A stretch of 64,000 nt of DNA from an uncultured Kineothrix sp. (GTDB taxonomy: Bacteria > Bacillota > Clostridia > Lachnospirales > Lachnospiraceae), in assembly GCA_910588855.1 (NCBI GenBank), contig CAJUSR010000009.1, positions 78,509 through 142,508 of the forward strand. Reading direction: 5' to 3'. This document shows, one piece after another, positions 48,795-57,530 of this stretch (positions are counted from its first letter, which is position 1; the number at the start of each line of letters is the position of its first letter). A program made the position numbers and the translations under genes. Under the pieces are notes generated by a model, which saw nothing but the letters and a program-made list of their open reading frames with translations, was not told the origin of the DNA and ran no database searches.

Positions 48795-50894
48795 TTATTT
48801 CTGCGCTACATCTTTCATGGAAAAACTGAGTCTTCCCATTTTATCTTTGCCAAGGCACACTACGGTAACCTTATCGCCCAAAGTAAGGACATCTTCTACC
48901 CGGTTAATCCTCTCTCTGGATATCTTGGAAATGTGGACCATTCCCTCTTTGCCCGGTGCAAACTCTACAAAAGCGCCAAATTCCTTGATGCTGACTACAG
49001 TTCCTTTGAAAATCTGCCCTTCTTCAAAATCCGTTGTAATTATCTTAACCATCTCTACGGCCTTGTCCATCATTTCCGTGTCGGTACCGCAGATAGATAC
49101 TTTCCCGTCATCCGTAATATCAATTTTCACACCGGTGCGGGCGATAATCTCGTTGATGGTCTTGCCTCTCTGTCCTACCACATCACCGATTTTTTCGGGG
49201 TCAATCTGGATGGAAACAATCTTCGGCGCATAAGGACCTACTTCTTTCCTCGGCTCTGCAATTGCCGGGGTCATAATTTCATTTAAAATATATTCCCTTG
49301 CCTCTTTTGTCCTGCGGATAGCTTCTTCCACAATCGGCCTTGTCAATCCATGAATCTTAATATCCATCTGGATTGCCGTAATCCCTTCGTGGGTACCTGC
49401 CACTTTAAAGTCCATATCGCCAAAAAAATCTTCCAGCCCTTGGATATCCGTAAGGACAATATAATCGTCATCCGTTTCCCCTGTCACCAGACCACAGGAA
49501 ATTCCGGCAACCTGTTTCTTAATCGGCACACCCGCCGCCATAAGGGACATAGTTGATGCACAAATGGACGCCTGTGAAGTGGAGCCGTTGGATTCAAATG
49601 TTTCCGATACGGTACGGATAGTATACGGGAACTCTTCTTCCGAAGGAAGCACCGGTATCAATGCCCTTTCTGCCAAAGCGCCATGACCGATTTCACGGCG
49701 TCCCGGCCCTCTGCTCGGCTTTGTTTCCCCTACGGAATAGGAAGGGAAATTATAGTGGTGCATATATCTTTTATTTACTTCATTTTCATCAAGACCGTCA
49801 ATTCTCTGCATCTCAGACAAAGGCGCAAGTGTGGTTACGGTACAAATCTGTGTCTGCCCTCTCGTGAACATAGCGGAACCATGTACCCTCGGAATCAAAT
49901 CCACTTCCGCTGCCAACGGCCTAATCTGCGTAATTTCACGTCCGTCAGGGCGCTTTTGGTCTTTTAATATCATCTTACGCACTGTCTTTTTCTGGTACTG
50001 GTATACAGCCTCTCCCAACATACCAAGCCATTCTTCGTTTTCTGCAAACGCATTTTCCAGTTTTTCCGTAATCTTGCGGATATTTTCTTCCCTCACCTGT
50101 TTTTCGTCGGTAAATACCGCTTCTTCCATCTCTTCCGGGGAAACGATTCCTTTTATCGCTTCAAACATTTCGTCCGGCACGGCACAGCTTGTATAATCAT
50201 GTTTTGCTTTACCCACTTCAGCTACAATCTGATTGATAAATGCAATCAATGTCTGGTTGATTTCATGTGCCATATAAATAGCATCCAGCATCTTCGCTTC
50301 CGGCACTTCATTTGCCCCTGCTTCAATCATAATTACCTTTTCGCTGGTAGAAGCAACTGTCAGGTTCAAATCCCCAACCTTCCACTGTTCCTGGGACGGA
50401 TTCACTACAAATTCCCCGTCTATCATTCCAATCTGCGTCATCGCGCAAGGCCCGTCAAAAGGGATATCCGAAATGCAGGTAGCAATCGCAGCCCCAATCA
50501 TCGCCACCAATTCCGGGCGGCAGGAAGGATCCACGCTCATAACCATATTGTTTAAAGTTACATCATTCCTGTAATCCTTCGGGAACAAAGGGCGCATCGG
50601 GCGGTCGATGACGCGGCTGGTCAATACCGCATTTTCGGATGCTTTCCCTTCCCGCTTATTAAATCCTCCTGGAATTTTCCCTACCGCATATAATTTTTCT
50701 TCATATTCCACGCTCAAAGGGAAAAAGTCAATCCCTTCCCTCGGCTTCTCGGAGGCAGTCGCCGTACAAAGCACCGTCGTCTCCCCATATTGCATAAATG
50801 CACAGCCATTCGCCTGCTTGCCCACTCTGCCGATGTCCACTTTCAGAGTCCTTCCGGCCAAATCCATTGTAAATGTTTTGTAATTTTTCTCCAT
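48795..50894 (-). CDS. pnp: Polyribonucleotide nucleotidyltransferase (PNPase)
   Basis: 699 residues from MEKNYKTFTMDLAGRTLKVDIG. Two RNase PH domains (VLCTATASEKPREGIDFFPL..., RTVSETFESNGSTSQASICASTMSLMAAGVPIKKQVAGISCGLV), a KH domain (IGDVVGQRGKTINEIIARTGVKIDI) and an S1 domain (GQIFKGTVVSIKEFGAFVEFAPGKEGMVHISKIS). It degrades RNA 3'-5' using phosphate. The ATG at 50894 has AGGAG eight bases upstream. It follows rpsO as in most bacteria, but with a 205-base leader containing a very long hairpin. Confidence 0.97.
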   Translation of the reverse strand: MEKNYKTFTMDLAGRTLKVDIGRVGKQANGCAFMQYGETTVLCTATASEKPREGIDFFPLSVEYEEKLYAVGKIPGGFNKREGKASENAVLTSRVIDRPMRPLFPKDYRNDVTLNNMVMSVDPSCRPELVAMIGAAIATCISDIPFDGPCAMTQIGMIDGEFVVNPSQEQWKVGDLNLTVASTSEKVIMIEAGANEVPEAKMLDAIYMAHEINQTLIAFINQIVAEVGKAKHDYTSCAVPDEMFEAIKGIVSPEEMEEAVFTDEKQVREENIRKITEKLENAFAENEEWLGMLGEAVYQYQKKTVRKMILKDQKRPDGREITQIRPLAAEVDLIPRVHGSAMFTRGQTQICTVTTLAPLSEMQRIDGLDENEVNKRYMHHYNFPSYSVGETKPSRGPGRREIGHGALAERALIPVLPSEEEFPYTIRTVSETFESNGSTSQASICASTMSLMAAGVPIKKQVAGISCGLVTGETDDDYIVLTDIQGLEDFFGDMDFKVAGTHEGITAIQMDIKIHGLTRPIVEEAIRRTKEAREYILNEIMTPAIAEPRKEVGPYAPKIVSIQIDPEKIGDVVGQRGKTINEIIARTGVKIDITDDGKVSICGTDTEMMDKAVEMVKIITTDFEEGQIFKGTVVSIKEFGAFVEFAPGKEGMVHISKISRERINRVEDVLTLGDKVTVVCLGKDKMGRLSFSMKDVAQK

Positions 50895-50928
50895 CAATCT
50901 TTCTCCTTCCTGATTCTCTTCCTATCAA

Positions 50929-51011
50929 GGCAGGAGATGCCGAAACTACTGATAAATACATGCCCATTTCATCCATGTCCTTATCAGTGGTCTCGGAGTA
51001 TCTCCTCTGCC
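50929..51011 (-). promoter_or_regulatory. Long hairpin in the pnp mRNA leader, candidate RNase III/PNPase autoregulatory site
   Basis: GGCAGGAGATGCCGAAAC (from 50929) continuing to 50956 pairs with a complementary arm at 50981-51011 (ACTGATAA, CCGAGAC, AGGAGATA on the minus strand), about 27 pairs with small bulges and a 24-base loop. There is no T tract, so it is not a terminator. In E. coli a comparable stem in the pnp leader is cut by RNase III and mediates PNPase autocontrol. Confidence 0.6.
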
Positions 51012-51047
51012 CCGACCATTTCCTTCTTCCTCTTCCATTCCATGAGG

Positions 51048-51090
51048 AAAAGGCGGACAGCTCAACCTCTCAGCCTGCATCCGCCTTTTT
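51048..51090 (-). terminator. Terminator-like hairpin between rpsO and pnp
   Basis: AAAAGGCGGA (51048-51057) pairs with TCCGCCTTTT (51080-51089); on the minus strand TTTTCCTC follows. It starts about 12 bases after the rpsO stop and should end part of the rpsO transcripts before pnp. Confidence 0.65.
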
Positions 51091-51101
51091 AACACTATTC
51101 A

Positions 51102-51368
51102 TTACTTTCTGATTCCAAGTTTTTCAATTAAAGTACGGTATCTTTCAATGTCAGTTTTCTTAAGATAATCCAAAAGCCCACGCCTCTGGCCTACCATCTT
51201 AAGAAGCCCTCTTCTTGAATGGTGATCCTTCGGATGCTCCTTCAAATGCTCTGTCAATTCCTGAATCCTTGCTGTCAGTATTGCAATCTGCACTTCTGAA
51301 GAACCGGTATCGCCTTCGCTTCTTGCATACTCGTTGATAATTGCTGTTTTCTTTTCCTTAGAAATCAT
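51102..51368 (-). CDS. rpsO: Ribosomal protein uS15
   Basis: 88 residues: MISKEKKTAIINEYARSEGDTGSSEVQIAILTARIQELTEHLKEHPKDHHSRRGLLKMVGQRRGLLDYLKK..., a complete S15. It binds 16S rRNA early in 30S assembly. AGGAGG stands before the ATG. It has its own promoter (51460-51488) and a structured leader. Confidence 0.98.
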   Translation of the reverse strand: MISKEKKTAIINEYARSEGDTGSSEVQIAILTARIQELTEHLKEHPKDHHSRRGLLKMVGQRRGLLDYLKKTDIERYRTLIEKLGIRK

Positions 51369-51379
51369 TATTGCTTCCT

Positions 51380-51455
51380 CCTGTTTTCTTTATGCCAAAT
51401 ACTAAGACCGGGTCGGAGTTGTCCCACATCCGGGTATCGGCGGAATTTCATACTT
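51380..51455 (-). promoter_or_regulatory. Structured rpsO leader, candidate S15 autoregulatory RNA
   Basis: The 85-base leader contains GCCGATAC that can pair with GTATTTGGC, enclosing CGGATGTGGGACAACTCCG and GACCCGGTC, which form an inner stem (CGGA/TCCG). Such a closed multi-stem element directly before the SD is what S15-binding leaders look like in Firmicutes. Read by eye only. Confidence 0.4.
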
Positions 51456-51459
51456 GCTT

Positions 51460-51488
51460 ATCTTATCACACTTTTCTTTTTATGTAAA
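51460..51488 (-). promoter_or_regulatory. Sigma-A promoter of rpsO
   Basis: Minus strand TTTACA (51483-51488), 17-base spacer, TAAGAT (51460-51465); start near 51453. Confidence 0.6.
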
Positions 51489-51568
51489 CACCTTTGGGGA
51501 ATCAATTTCTATAGCTGCCCAATTTGCCTTGCAACAAGGCACAAAGCCATCTCTACCCTTACACCGAA

Positions 51569-51658
51569 GGTATCGCTACAATAGAAGACATTGCTGCAAC
51601 TGAAGGTATTGCTACAACTAAAAGAATCGCTGCAACTAAAGGTATTGCTGCAATAGGA
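51569..51658. repeat. 18-bp tandem repeat, five units
   Basis: Units 51569, 51587, 51605, 51623 and 51641, all of the form RRNATYGCTRCAAYWRRA. In the plus strand they would read as a hexapeptide repeat (GIATIE, DIAATE, GIATTK, RIAATK, GIAAIG), but there is no start codon or RBS in front and an in-frame stop lies about 60 bases upstream. The gap 51369-51820 holds this, a hairpin at 51681-51740 and the rpsO promoter and leader, but no gene. Confidence 0.8.
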
Positions 51659-51680
51659 ACAACCAAAAGACAATAACATA

Positions 51681-51740
51681 GAGCCTGACGCACAAAAAAG
51701 CTTCCATTCGTAAGACGAAGTTTCTTTGTGTGTCAGGCTC
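51681..51740. repeat. 60-base near-perfect hairpin element
   Basis: GAGCCTGACGCACAAAAAAG (51681-51700) plus CTTC pairs with GAAG and its complement ending TGTCAGGCTC (to 51740): 24-bp arms with three mismatches and a 12-base loop. It lies about 80 bases after the NlpC/P60 gene. Without a T tract on either side it is more like a small palindromic repeat than a terminator. Confidence 0.65.
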
Positions 51741-51820
51741 CGTATCTTTGTGTTTTATCCTCCATCCTGCCGCACTTTTATCAAGGGAGTCGTTGGGCAA
51801 TTGGTTTCCATCCCTATATC

Positions 51821-52882
51821 TTAGGGCAAAACCCTGACTACTTTCGCAGGTGTACGGTAATTATAATTGGAAATCTTAATACCTGTTTTCGGGCTGCTGG
51901 CATGAACGACCTGGCCACCGCCGATGTACAATGCCACATGGTTGATGCGTCCGCCCTTTGCGTAGAAAATCAAATCCCCCGGTTTTGCTTCCGGCATACT
52001 GATTTTTGTTCCTACATTGGCCTGTGAACCGGAAGTCCTTGGAAGGGAAATCCCGTATTTCTTAAATACACTAAGCACAAACCCTGAGCAGTCCGCCCCT
52101 TTCGTAAGGCTTGTTCCACCCCATACGTAAGGATTTCCGATAAATTGTTTTGCATACTGGCATAGGTCAACCCTGACATCCGAAACGCCCTGTCCATACA
52201 TCAGCTCCGTCAAAGTAATGGCAGAACCCAGTTTTTCTTCTATTTTTACATATTCGGCAGAGACATAATTCTCCTCTTCGTCAATCATAATCTTTACCCA
52301 ATCGTCCATTTCTTCCACTACTTCCAATTCCTCGCCGTTTGGAACTAAAGTAATGACCTCACATTCCGTATTGGGCTGCTCCCTTACCTTTAAACTGGTG
52401 GTATTTACAACCGCTACTCTGGAAAGCTGTTCTGTCGCCCTTTTCTTTGCTTCCCAGCCATCCAGCAGAAATTCGCTTTTTACATATCCTTCTACTTTCC
52501 CCGATTTAATATAAGTCCATTCCCCTTCTTCCGAAACCAGCTCACAGGCTGCATTCTTGGGGAGCTTCCCTATCAGCTTTCCCCCTTCGTCCGGCGTCTG
52601 GCGGATGTTCAGATTGTCATCCACATTGGATATCCCTAAATTCGTATATCCCCATAAAGCGCCTTCTGCCTGCTTTGCCGCTGTTTTGTATTCTTCTTCC
52701 GTTTTTTCCGATTCCAGAAGCGCCAATGCACCTATCGGTTCCGCTACTACTTCATCAATCGAACCCCTATGGGATTCTGTCCTCTGTCCATTCCCCATTT
52801 CCGCTGCATATACTGGCTGGCTGCATAATACCAATACTCCTGCCAAACAAATTCCCGCCATACTTACTAATTGATATTTCAT
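51821..52882 (-). CDS. Secreted SH3-domain NlpC/P60 peptidoglycan hydrolase
   Basis: 353 residues: signal peptide (1-26, ending VYAAE), a spacer, two bacterial SH3 domains (about 85-138 and 153-213, with LNIRQTPDEGGKLIGKLPKN and LKVREQPNTECEVITLVPNG) and a C-terminal NlpC/P60 domain. The catalytic triad is C265 (GADCSGF), H315 (RINHVALYIG) and H327 (QVVHASS). It would cleave D-Glu to diamino acid bonds in peptides of the cell wall. A perfect consensus promoter lies directly upstream. Confidence 0.93.
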   Translation of the reverse strand: MKYQLVSMAGICLAGVLVLCSQPVYAAEMGNGQRTESHRGSIDEVVAEPIGALALLESEKTEEEYKTAAKQAEGALWGYTNLGISNVDDNLNIRQTPDEGGKLIGKLPKNAACELVSEEGEWTYIKSGKVEGYVKSEFLLDGWEAKKRATEQLSRVAVVNTTSLKVREQPNTECEVITLVPNGEELEVVEEMDDWVKIMIDEEENYVSAEYVKIEEKLGSAITLTELMYGQGVSDVRVDLCQYAKQFIGNPYVWGGTSLTKGADCSGFVLSVFKKYGISLPRTSGSQANVGTKISMPEAKPGDLIFYAKGGRINHVALYIGGGQVVHASSPKTGIKISNYNYRTPAKVVRVLP

Positions 52883-52939
52883 ATATTACCGTACCTTTCC
52901 TGCCAAATATTACAAATTTGTTACATTTATTACGGCTTT

Positions 52940-52968
52940 ATTATATCAACGGAATATGCTGCTGTCAA
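52940..52968 (-). promoter_or_regulatory. Consensus sigma-A promoter of the NlpC/P60 gene
   Basis: Minus strand TTGACA (52963-52968), 17-base spacer, TATAAT (52940-52945): an exact match to the housekeeping consensus, the strongest promoter seen in the window. Start near 52933, leader about 50 bases. Confidence 0.85.
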
Positions 52969-52984
52969 TTAGAAAATTAATCCT

Positions 52985-54625
52985 TTATTCTACCGGTTCT
53001 TCATTCAGCACGGAAAAAGCAATATTGGTGGCATGGTCCGCCACACGTTCCAGGCCGGATACCACATCCGAAAACAGCATTCCGGCTTCCGGGCTGCATT
53101 CGTTCTTCGTTAAGCGCACCACATGGGATTTCTGCAATTCCCGTTCCTTTTCATCCACCGCTTCTTCCAAATGCATAATATCTTCCAGATGCTCGTCCAT
53201 ACCGCTTGAAAACATCTCCAAAGAGAACTGTATCAACGTATTTACCATATTGAGCATTTCACCAAGTCCTCTTTGGGCTTCCTTACTGAAATTAATATCC
53301 GTGCCAATCCGCTGCCTCGCCGAATCCGCCACATTTTCCGCATGGTCGCCAATCCGCTCAATATCGTTCACTACGTGGAACAAAGAACCGATGCTCTTTA
53401 AATCTTCAATAGGCAACGTTGCCTGGTTGATTTTCACCAGATAATTGGTAATGGCATGATTTAAGAAGTTAATATTTTTCTCCACCTCGTAAACTTCTTC
53501 TATATCTTCATTATCCAGTGTGATTAAGGCATTCATCGCCCGGTTTAAATTCTCCGTAGCCAGGGAAGCCATCCTCTCTATTTCTTTCGTCACTTCCACT
53601 ACAGCCGTAGCCGGGTTGAAAACTACTTTTTCCCCTATGTATTTCAACTGGAAACTATCCCTATAGCCGATTTTCTTATCATCCCCGGGTACCAGCACAT
53701 AAGTCAGCTTTACTATCCCATTGGAGAACGGGAATAATACGATTACTTGGAAAATTTTGATGATGGTATGGGCATTTGCCACAAAACGCCCTGCATTATG
53801 GTCGGAAACAGACATAATTCCGTTCACAACCTGTTCCATGCCTACCATTAGAATAATGTACAAAAGCACCGTACCGATTACATTAAACAAGAAATGAATC
53901 ATGGCCGCACGTTTTGCATCCTTTTTCCCTGTCAGCGATGCCAGCACTGCCGATGCACAAGCGCCGATATTGCAGCCAATAATAATGAACAAACTAATTG
54001 GCAGCCCCAAAAGCCCTTCATTTGCCATGAGCAGCACAATACTTACCGTTACCGAGGAGCTTTGGATAATGGCTGTAAGCACCGTTCCCATAAGCACAGC
54101 CAATATCGGGCTGTTCAAAGACTTCAGCAAATTCATCACGCCCGGGCTGTCCTTCATCCCCGCCATTGCGCCCGACATGCTGCTTAAGCCCATAAACAGA
54201 ATGCCGAACCCAACAATCACTTCGCCGATTTTCTCCGCATTCTGCTTTCCCTTGCCAATCATCATCGTCAATACGCCTGCCAGTAAAATAATAGGCGCAG
54301 CCTCCGACAAGTTAAAAGAAACAAGCTGGGAGGTTATCGTTGTACCGATATTGGCTCCATAAATCACCCCAGCCGCCTGGTATAAAGACATAAGCCCCGA
54401 GTTTACAAAACTGACTACCATCACCGTACATGCCGAAGACGACTGGATGATACCTGTAAAAATAATTCCCACAACCAAACCTGTAAAGCGGTTGGTTGTG
54501 AACACTTCCAAAATGGAACGGAGCTTTGCCCCTGCTACCTTTTCAATGCTTTCACTCATAACTGTCATTCCGAACAGAAATAATCCCAGCCCGCCTGCCA
54601 TCGATAGTATAATCTCAAAATTCAT
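52985..54625 (-). CDS. Na/Pi cotransporter family protein with PhoU-like domain
   Basis: 546 residues. The membrane part (about 1-320) has the two inverted NptA repeats with the signature QSSSA (GIIFTGIIQSSSACTVMVVSF) and QSSS (AIIQSSSVTVSIVLLMA). The cytoplasmic C-terminus (about 350-540) is a PhoU-like helical domain (ATENLNRAMNAL..., NDIERIGDHAENVADSA..., VSGLERVADHATNIA), the ExxRxxDH pattern being repeated. It probably imports phosphate with sodium. It lies 8 bases after ribF and is presumably the last gene of the rimP-ribF operon. Confidence 0.93.
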   Translation of the reverse strand: MNFEIILSMAGGLGLFLFGMTVMSESIEKVAGAKLRSILEVFTTNRFTGLVVGIIFTGIIQSSSACTVMVVSFVNSGLMSLYQAAGVIYGANIGTTITSQLVSFNLSEAAPIILLAGVLTMMIGKGKQNAEKIGEVIVGFGILFMGLSSMSGAMAGMKDSPGVMNLLKSLNSPILAVLMGTVLTAIIQSSSVTVSIVLLMANEGLLGLPISLFIIIGCNIGACASAVLASLTGKKDAKRAAMIHFLFNVIGTVLLYIILMVGMEQVVNGIMSVSDHNAGRFVANAHTIIKIFQVIVLFPFSNGIVKLTYVLVPGDDKKIGYRDSFQLKYIGEKVVFNPATAVVEVTKEIERMASLATENLNRAMNALITLDNEDIEEVYEVEKNINFLNHAITNYLVKINQATLPIEDLKSIGSLFHVVNDIERIGDHAENVADSARQRIGTDINFSKEAQRGLGEMLNMVNTLIQFSLEMFSSGMDEHLEDIMHLEEAVDEKERELQKSHVVRLTKNECSPEAGMLFSDVVSGLERVADHATNIAFSVLNEEPVE

Positions 54626-54632
54626 ATTTCTC

Positions 54633-55568
54633 CTACCCCTTCATTTGTATACCAGTGTGAAAAGCCTTTCCTTCTGCAATATTTTTCATTATTTGTTCTT
54701 TCAATTCGTCTTTTCCACAAAACCGCCGCTCCGGACGGTTAAATTTCAGAAGCATTACCGTAATCTCTTTCCCGTATATTTCCTCATCGAAATCGTAAAT
54801 ATATGTTTCCGCCCCCATTTGCCTTTCGTCGCTGACCGTAGGCTTATATCCTATGTTGGTTATCCCCGGATAGATTCTCCCGTCTAACCGTATTTTTGAA
54901 TAATACACCCCGTTAGGCGGAAGTAGCTTGCCCCGTTCCGGCAAAAGGTTTACCGTCGGCATCCCCATCGTCCTGCCAAACTGTTTCCCATGCATTACCT
55001 TTCCACTTACGCTATATGGGCTGCCCAGCAAAATCTCTGCTTCTTCCATATCCCCTTTTTCTACCGCTTCCCGCACATAAGTGGAACTGATTTCCCTGCC
55101 ATTATAGCAGACTTTATCAATGAGCTGCAATTCATATCCGCAATGCGGCCCCATAGATTTTAACAGCATACAATTGCCTGCCCCTTTTGCCCCAAAAGAT
55201 ACATCCGTCCCCGCCGCAATATATGCCGCCCGCATCCTGCTTACCAGAATTTCTTCAATGAAATCCTGCGGTTCCATCGCCGCTGTCTTATATGTCAGCG
55301 GAAATTCAATCAGGACGTCAATGCCCATTGCTGAAAATGCTGTTCGCTTCTCATCTCTGGTCATCAATTCCTTACCCGATGCATTCCCGAACAAGACCGC
55401 CGGCGGAGGGTCAAATGTAAATACTACCGCTTTCAGCCCCTGCTCCTTTTGCTCCAAAATGCAGTTTAGAAGCTTCTGGTGGCCTTGATGAATCCCGTCA
55501 AATTTCCCTATCGCCACAGCGCTTTTTTCTTCTAGCTTAAAATCCGTTGTACCGTGAATGATTTGCAT
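54633..55568 (-). CDS. ribF: Bifunctional riboflavin kinase/FAD synthetase
   Basis: 311 residues. N-terminal FAD synthetase (nucleotidyltransferase) domain with AVAIGKFDGIHQGHQKLL and SSTYVREAVEKGDMEEAEILLG, C-terminal flavokinase with GRTMGMPTVNLLPERGKLLPPNGVYYSKI and FDEEIYGKEITVMLLKF...RPERRF. It turns riboflavin into FMN and FAD. Start-to-stop contact with truB (one base apart) implies coupling. Confidence 0.96.
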   Translation of the reverse strand: MQIIHGTTDFKLEEKSAVAIGKFDGIHQGHQKLLNCILEQKEQGLKAVVFTFDPPPAVLFGNASGKELMTRDEKRTAFSAMGIDVLIEFPLTYKTAAMEPQDFIEEILVSRMRAAYIAAGTDVSFGAKGAGNCMLLKSMGPHCGYELQLIDKVCYNGREISSTYVREAVEKGDMEEAEILLGSPYSVSGKVMHGKQFGRTMGMPTVNLLPERGKLLPPNGVYYSKIRLDGRIYPGITNIGYKPTVSDERQMGAETYIYDFDEEIYGKEITVMLLKFNRPERRFCGKDELKEQIMKNIAEGKAFHTGIQMKG

Positions 55569-56477
55569 TTATTGTCCATTCTCCATAAACATTTTTACCG
55601 GAAAAAATTTACCTTCCTCCAGGCCATATCGGTAAATGCCATAAAACCTGCCATCCTCATTGTATACCCTGACCCATTCTTCCGGTAGATATTTTCTTCC
55701 TTCTTTTATCATATTCCGGTAAAAAGCATTCCCATTGTCAATCAATTTCTGTGCCTTCCACTCCACAGTCACTGCCGCATACCCGGAAAGTACGGCATCC
55801 ACAGGAAGGATTTTTTCCGTAAGCTTCCCTTCTTCCTGCAGCATTTCGATATCTGTCAACCGCAATGCATCCTTTGCCAAAAAAATGCCGGCTTTTGTCC
55901 TCTCCAAAGAGGCCATCGTACCGCCGCACCCCAGTTTCTGCCCTATGTCATGGCAGAGCGTCCTGATATAAGTGCCTTTGGAACAGCCTATCCGCATCGT
56001 GACCCAAGGAAGTTCCACTTTTTCTATTTCCAGATAATGTATATATACATGCCTCGGCTTCCGTACAATCTCTTTCCCTTCCCTGGCCAGTTCATAAAGC
56101 TTCTTTCCATTCACTTTAATGGCGGAATACATGGGCGGAATCTGCTCATAATCCCCTAAAAAAGAGGTTATGGCCTCTTCCACCGCGGGAATATCCGTCT
56201 TTACTTCCCGCTCTTCCAAAACTTTCCCCGAAATATCCTGTGTATCCGTTTTTTTCCCCAGCAGCATCTTTGCCCGGTATTCCTTATCCGTATCCGTAAG
56301 CATGTCACACAGCTTCGTTCCGCTGCCTAAGCAAACGGGCAGCACGCCTACCGCATCCGGGTCCAAAGTTCCCGTATGGCCTATCTTTTTCTGCCTGAGG
56401 ATACCCCTTAACTTGGCAACTACATCATGGGATGTGAAACCTGCCTCTTTATATATGTTTATTATACCATTATACAT
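55569..56477 (-). CDS. truB: tRNA pseudouridine-55 synthase
   Basis: 302 residues. MYNGIINIYKEAGFTSHDVVAKLRGIL, the catalytic motif KIGHTGTLDPDAVGVLPVCLG (catalytic Asp in TLDPDA), and the KGTYIRTLCHDIGQKLGCG block. It makes the T-loop pseudouridine of tRNAs. Directly upstream of ribF as in Bacillus. Confidence 0.97.
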   Translation of the reverse strand: MYNGIINIYKEAGFTSHDVVAKLRGILRQKKIGHTGTLDPDAVGVLPVCLGSGTKLCDMLTDTDKEYRAKMLLGKKTDTQDISGKVLEEREVKTDIPAVEEAITSFLGDYEQIPPMYSAIKVNGKKLYELAREGKEIVRKPRHVYIHYLEIEKVELPWVTMRIGCSKGTYIRTLCHDIGQKLGCGGTMASLERTKAGIFLAKDALRLTDIEMLQEEGKLTEKILPVDAVLSGYAAVTVEWKAQKLIDNGNAFYRNMIKEGRKYLPEEWVRVYNEDGRFYGIYRYGLEEGKFFPVKMFMENGQ

Positions 56478-56517
56478 CCGTTTTCCCCGCTGCCCTGTCT
56501 GTCATGCCCATTCCGGG

Positions 56518-57492
56518 TTATTCAATGACGCCAGCCTGCTTTAACTGTTCTTCGATATGTAACGACAAATTATTTACTACGTCATAAAAGGTTCCGTTCA
56601 TCGTGCATCCTGCTGCCCGTACATGTCCGCCGCCGCCAAAATAAACGGCAATCTTGGATACGTCCACTTTTCCTTTGGAACGCAGGCTCACTTTATACTC
56701 CAGCACACCGGTCTGGTACATAAAAATCGTACATTCCGCCCCTTTTGTCATATTGAGCTGGCTGACAATCCCTTCCAAATCTTTGGCATCCGCATGGTAA
56801 AAGTCCAACGTCCTTTTTTCAATCCCGCTCACAATGCATTTCCCATCCATAATGAGGATGCTTTCCAACAAGGCACGCCCTAAAAGGAGATTCTGTACAT
56901 AAGTTTTTTCATAAAATGTTTTTTCTATCACTTCCGGGAAGTCAAAGCCAAAAGCAATCAGCTTTGCCGCAATCTGCAAAGTTTCCGGCGAAGTATTGGA
57001 ATAGCGGAACACGCCTGTATCATGTGCCATGCCGATATAGATTGCTTTTGCAATCTCTTCGTCCAGATTTTCTTCCTTCAGGATGCGGAAAACAAGTTCG
57101 CTGGTGGAACTCGCCTGTGCATCCACGTAATTCACTGTTCCGCATCCCGGATTACTGATATGATGGTCAATGTTTATCGTCTTTTTTGCTTTGTCAAACA
57201 AAGCTTCTGCTACTCCTATGCGCTCTTTTACCGTATCCAAAGCAATAAAAACATCAAAGCTTCCTTCACAGCCTTCATCTGCCGTCACATCGGTACGGAT
57301 TTTATCCATATCTTTGATACACCGGAATACTTCCGAAGGCTGTTCCAAAAAAACTTCCACCTTCTTTGTAGGAAATACTTTCCGGATATACAAATATAAC
57401 GCCATACATGCGCCTACGCAATCGCCGTCCGGTCTGATATGCCCACCGATTCCTATGGATTCTGCACCCTTAATTTCTTCTTCTATTTTCAT
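56518..57492 (-). CDS. nrnA: DHH/DHHA1 phosphoesterase NrnA-like (nanoRNase/pAp phosphatase)
   Basis: 324 residues. DHH-family motifs: GGHIRPDGDCVGACMAL, ALDTVKERIG, the DHH itself in INIDHHISNPGCGTVNYVD, and the DHHA1 end with GGGGHVRAAGCTMNGT. NrnA degrades short oligoribonucleotides and dephosphorylates 3'-phosphoadenosine 5'-phosphate. Between rbfA and truB, where it sits in many Clostridia. Confidence 0.94.
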   Translation of the reverse strand: MKIEEEIKGAESIGIGGHIRPDGDCVGACMALYLYIRKVFPTKKVEVFLEQPSEVFRCIKDMDKIRTDVTADEGCEGSFDVFIALDTVKERIGVAEALFDKAKKTINIDHHISNPGCGTVNYVDAQASSTSELVFRILKEENLDEEIAKAIYIGMAHDTGVFRYSNTSPETLQIAAKLIAFGFDFPEVIEKTFYEKTYVQNLLLGRALLESILIMDGKCIVSGIEKRTLDFYHADAKDLEGIVSQLNMTKGAECTIFMYQTGVLEYKVSLRSKGKVDVSKIAVYFGGGGHVRAAGCTMNGTFYDVVNNLSLHIEEQLKQAGVIE

Positions 57493-57530
57493 TTTAGACC
57501 CCTTTTCCGCCAGTTAAAAGCACTTTTCTT

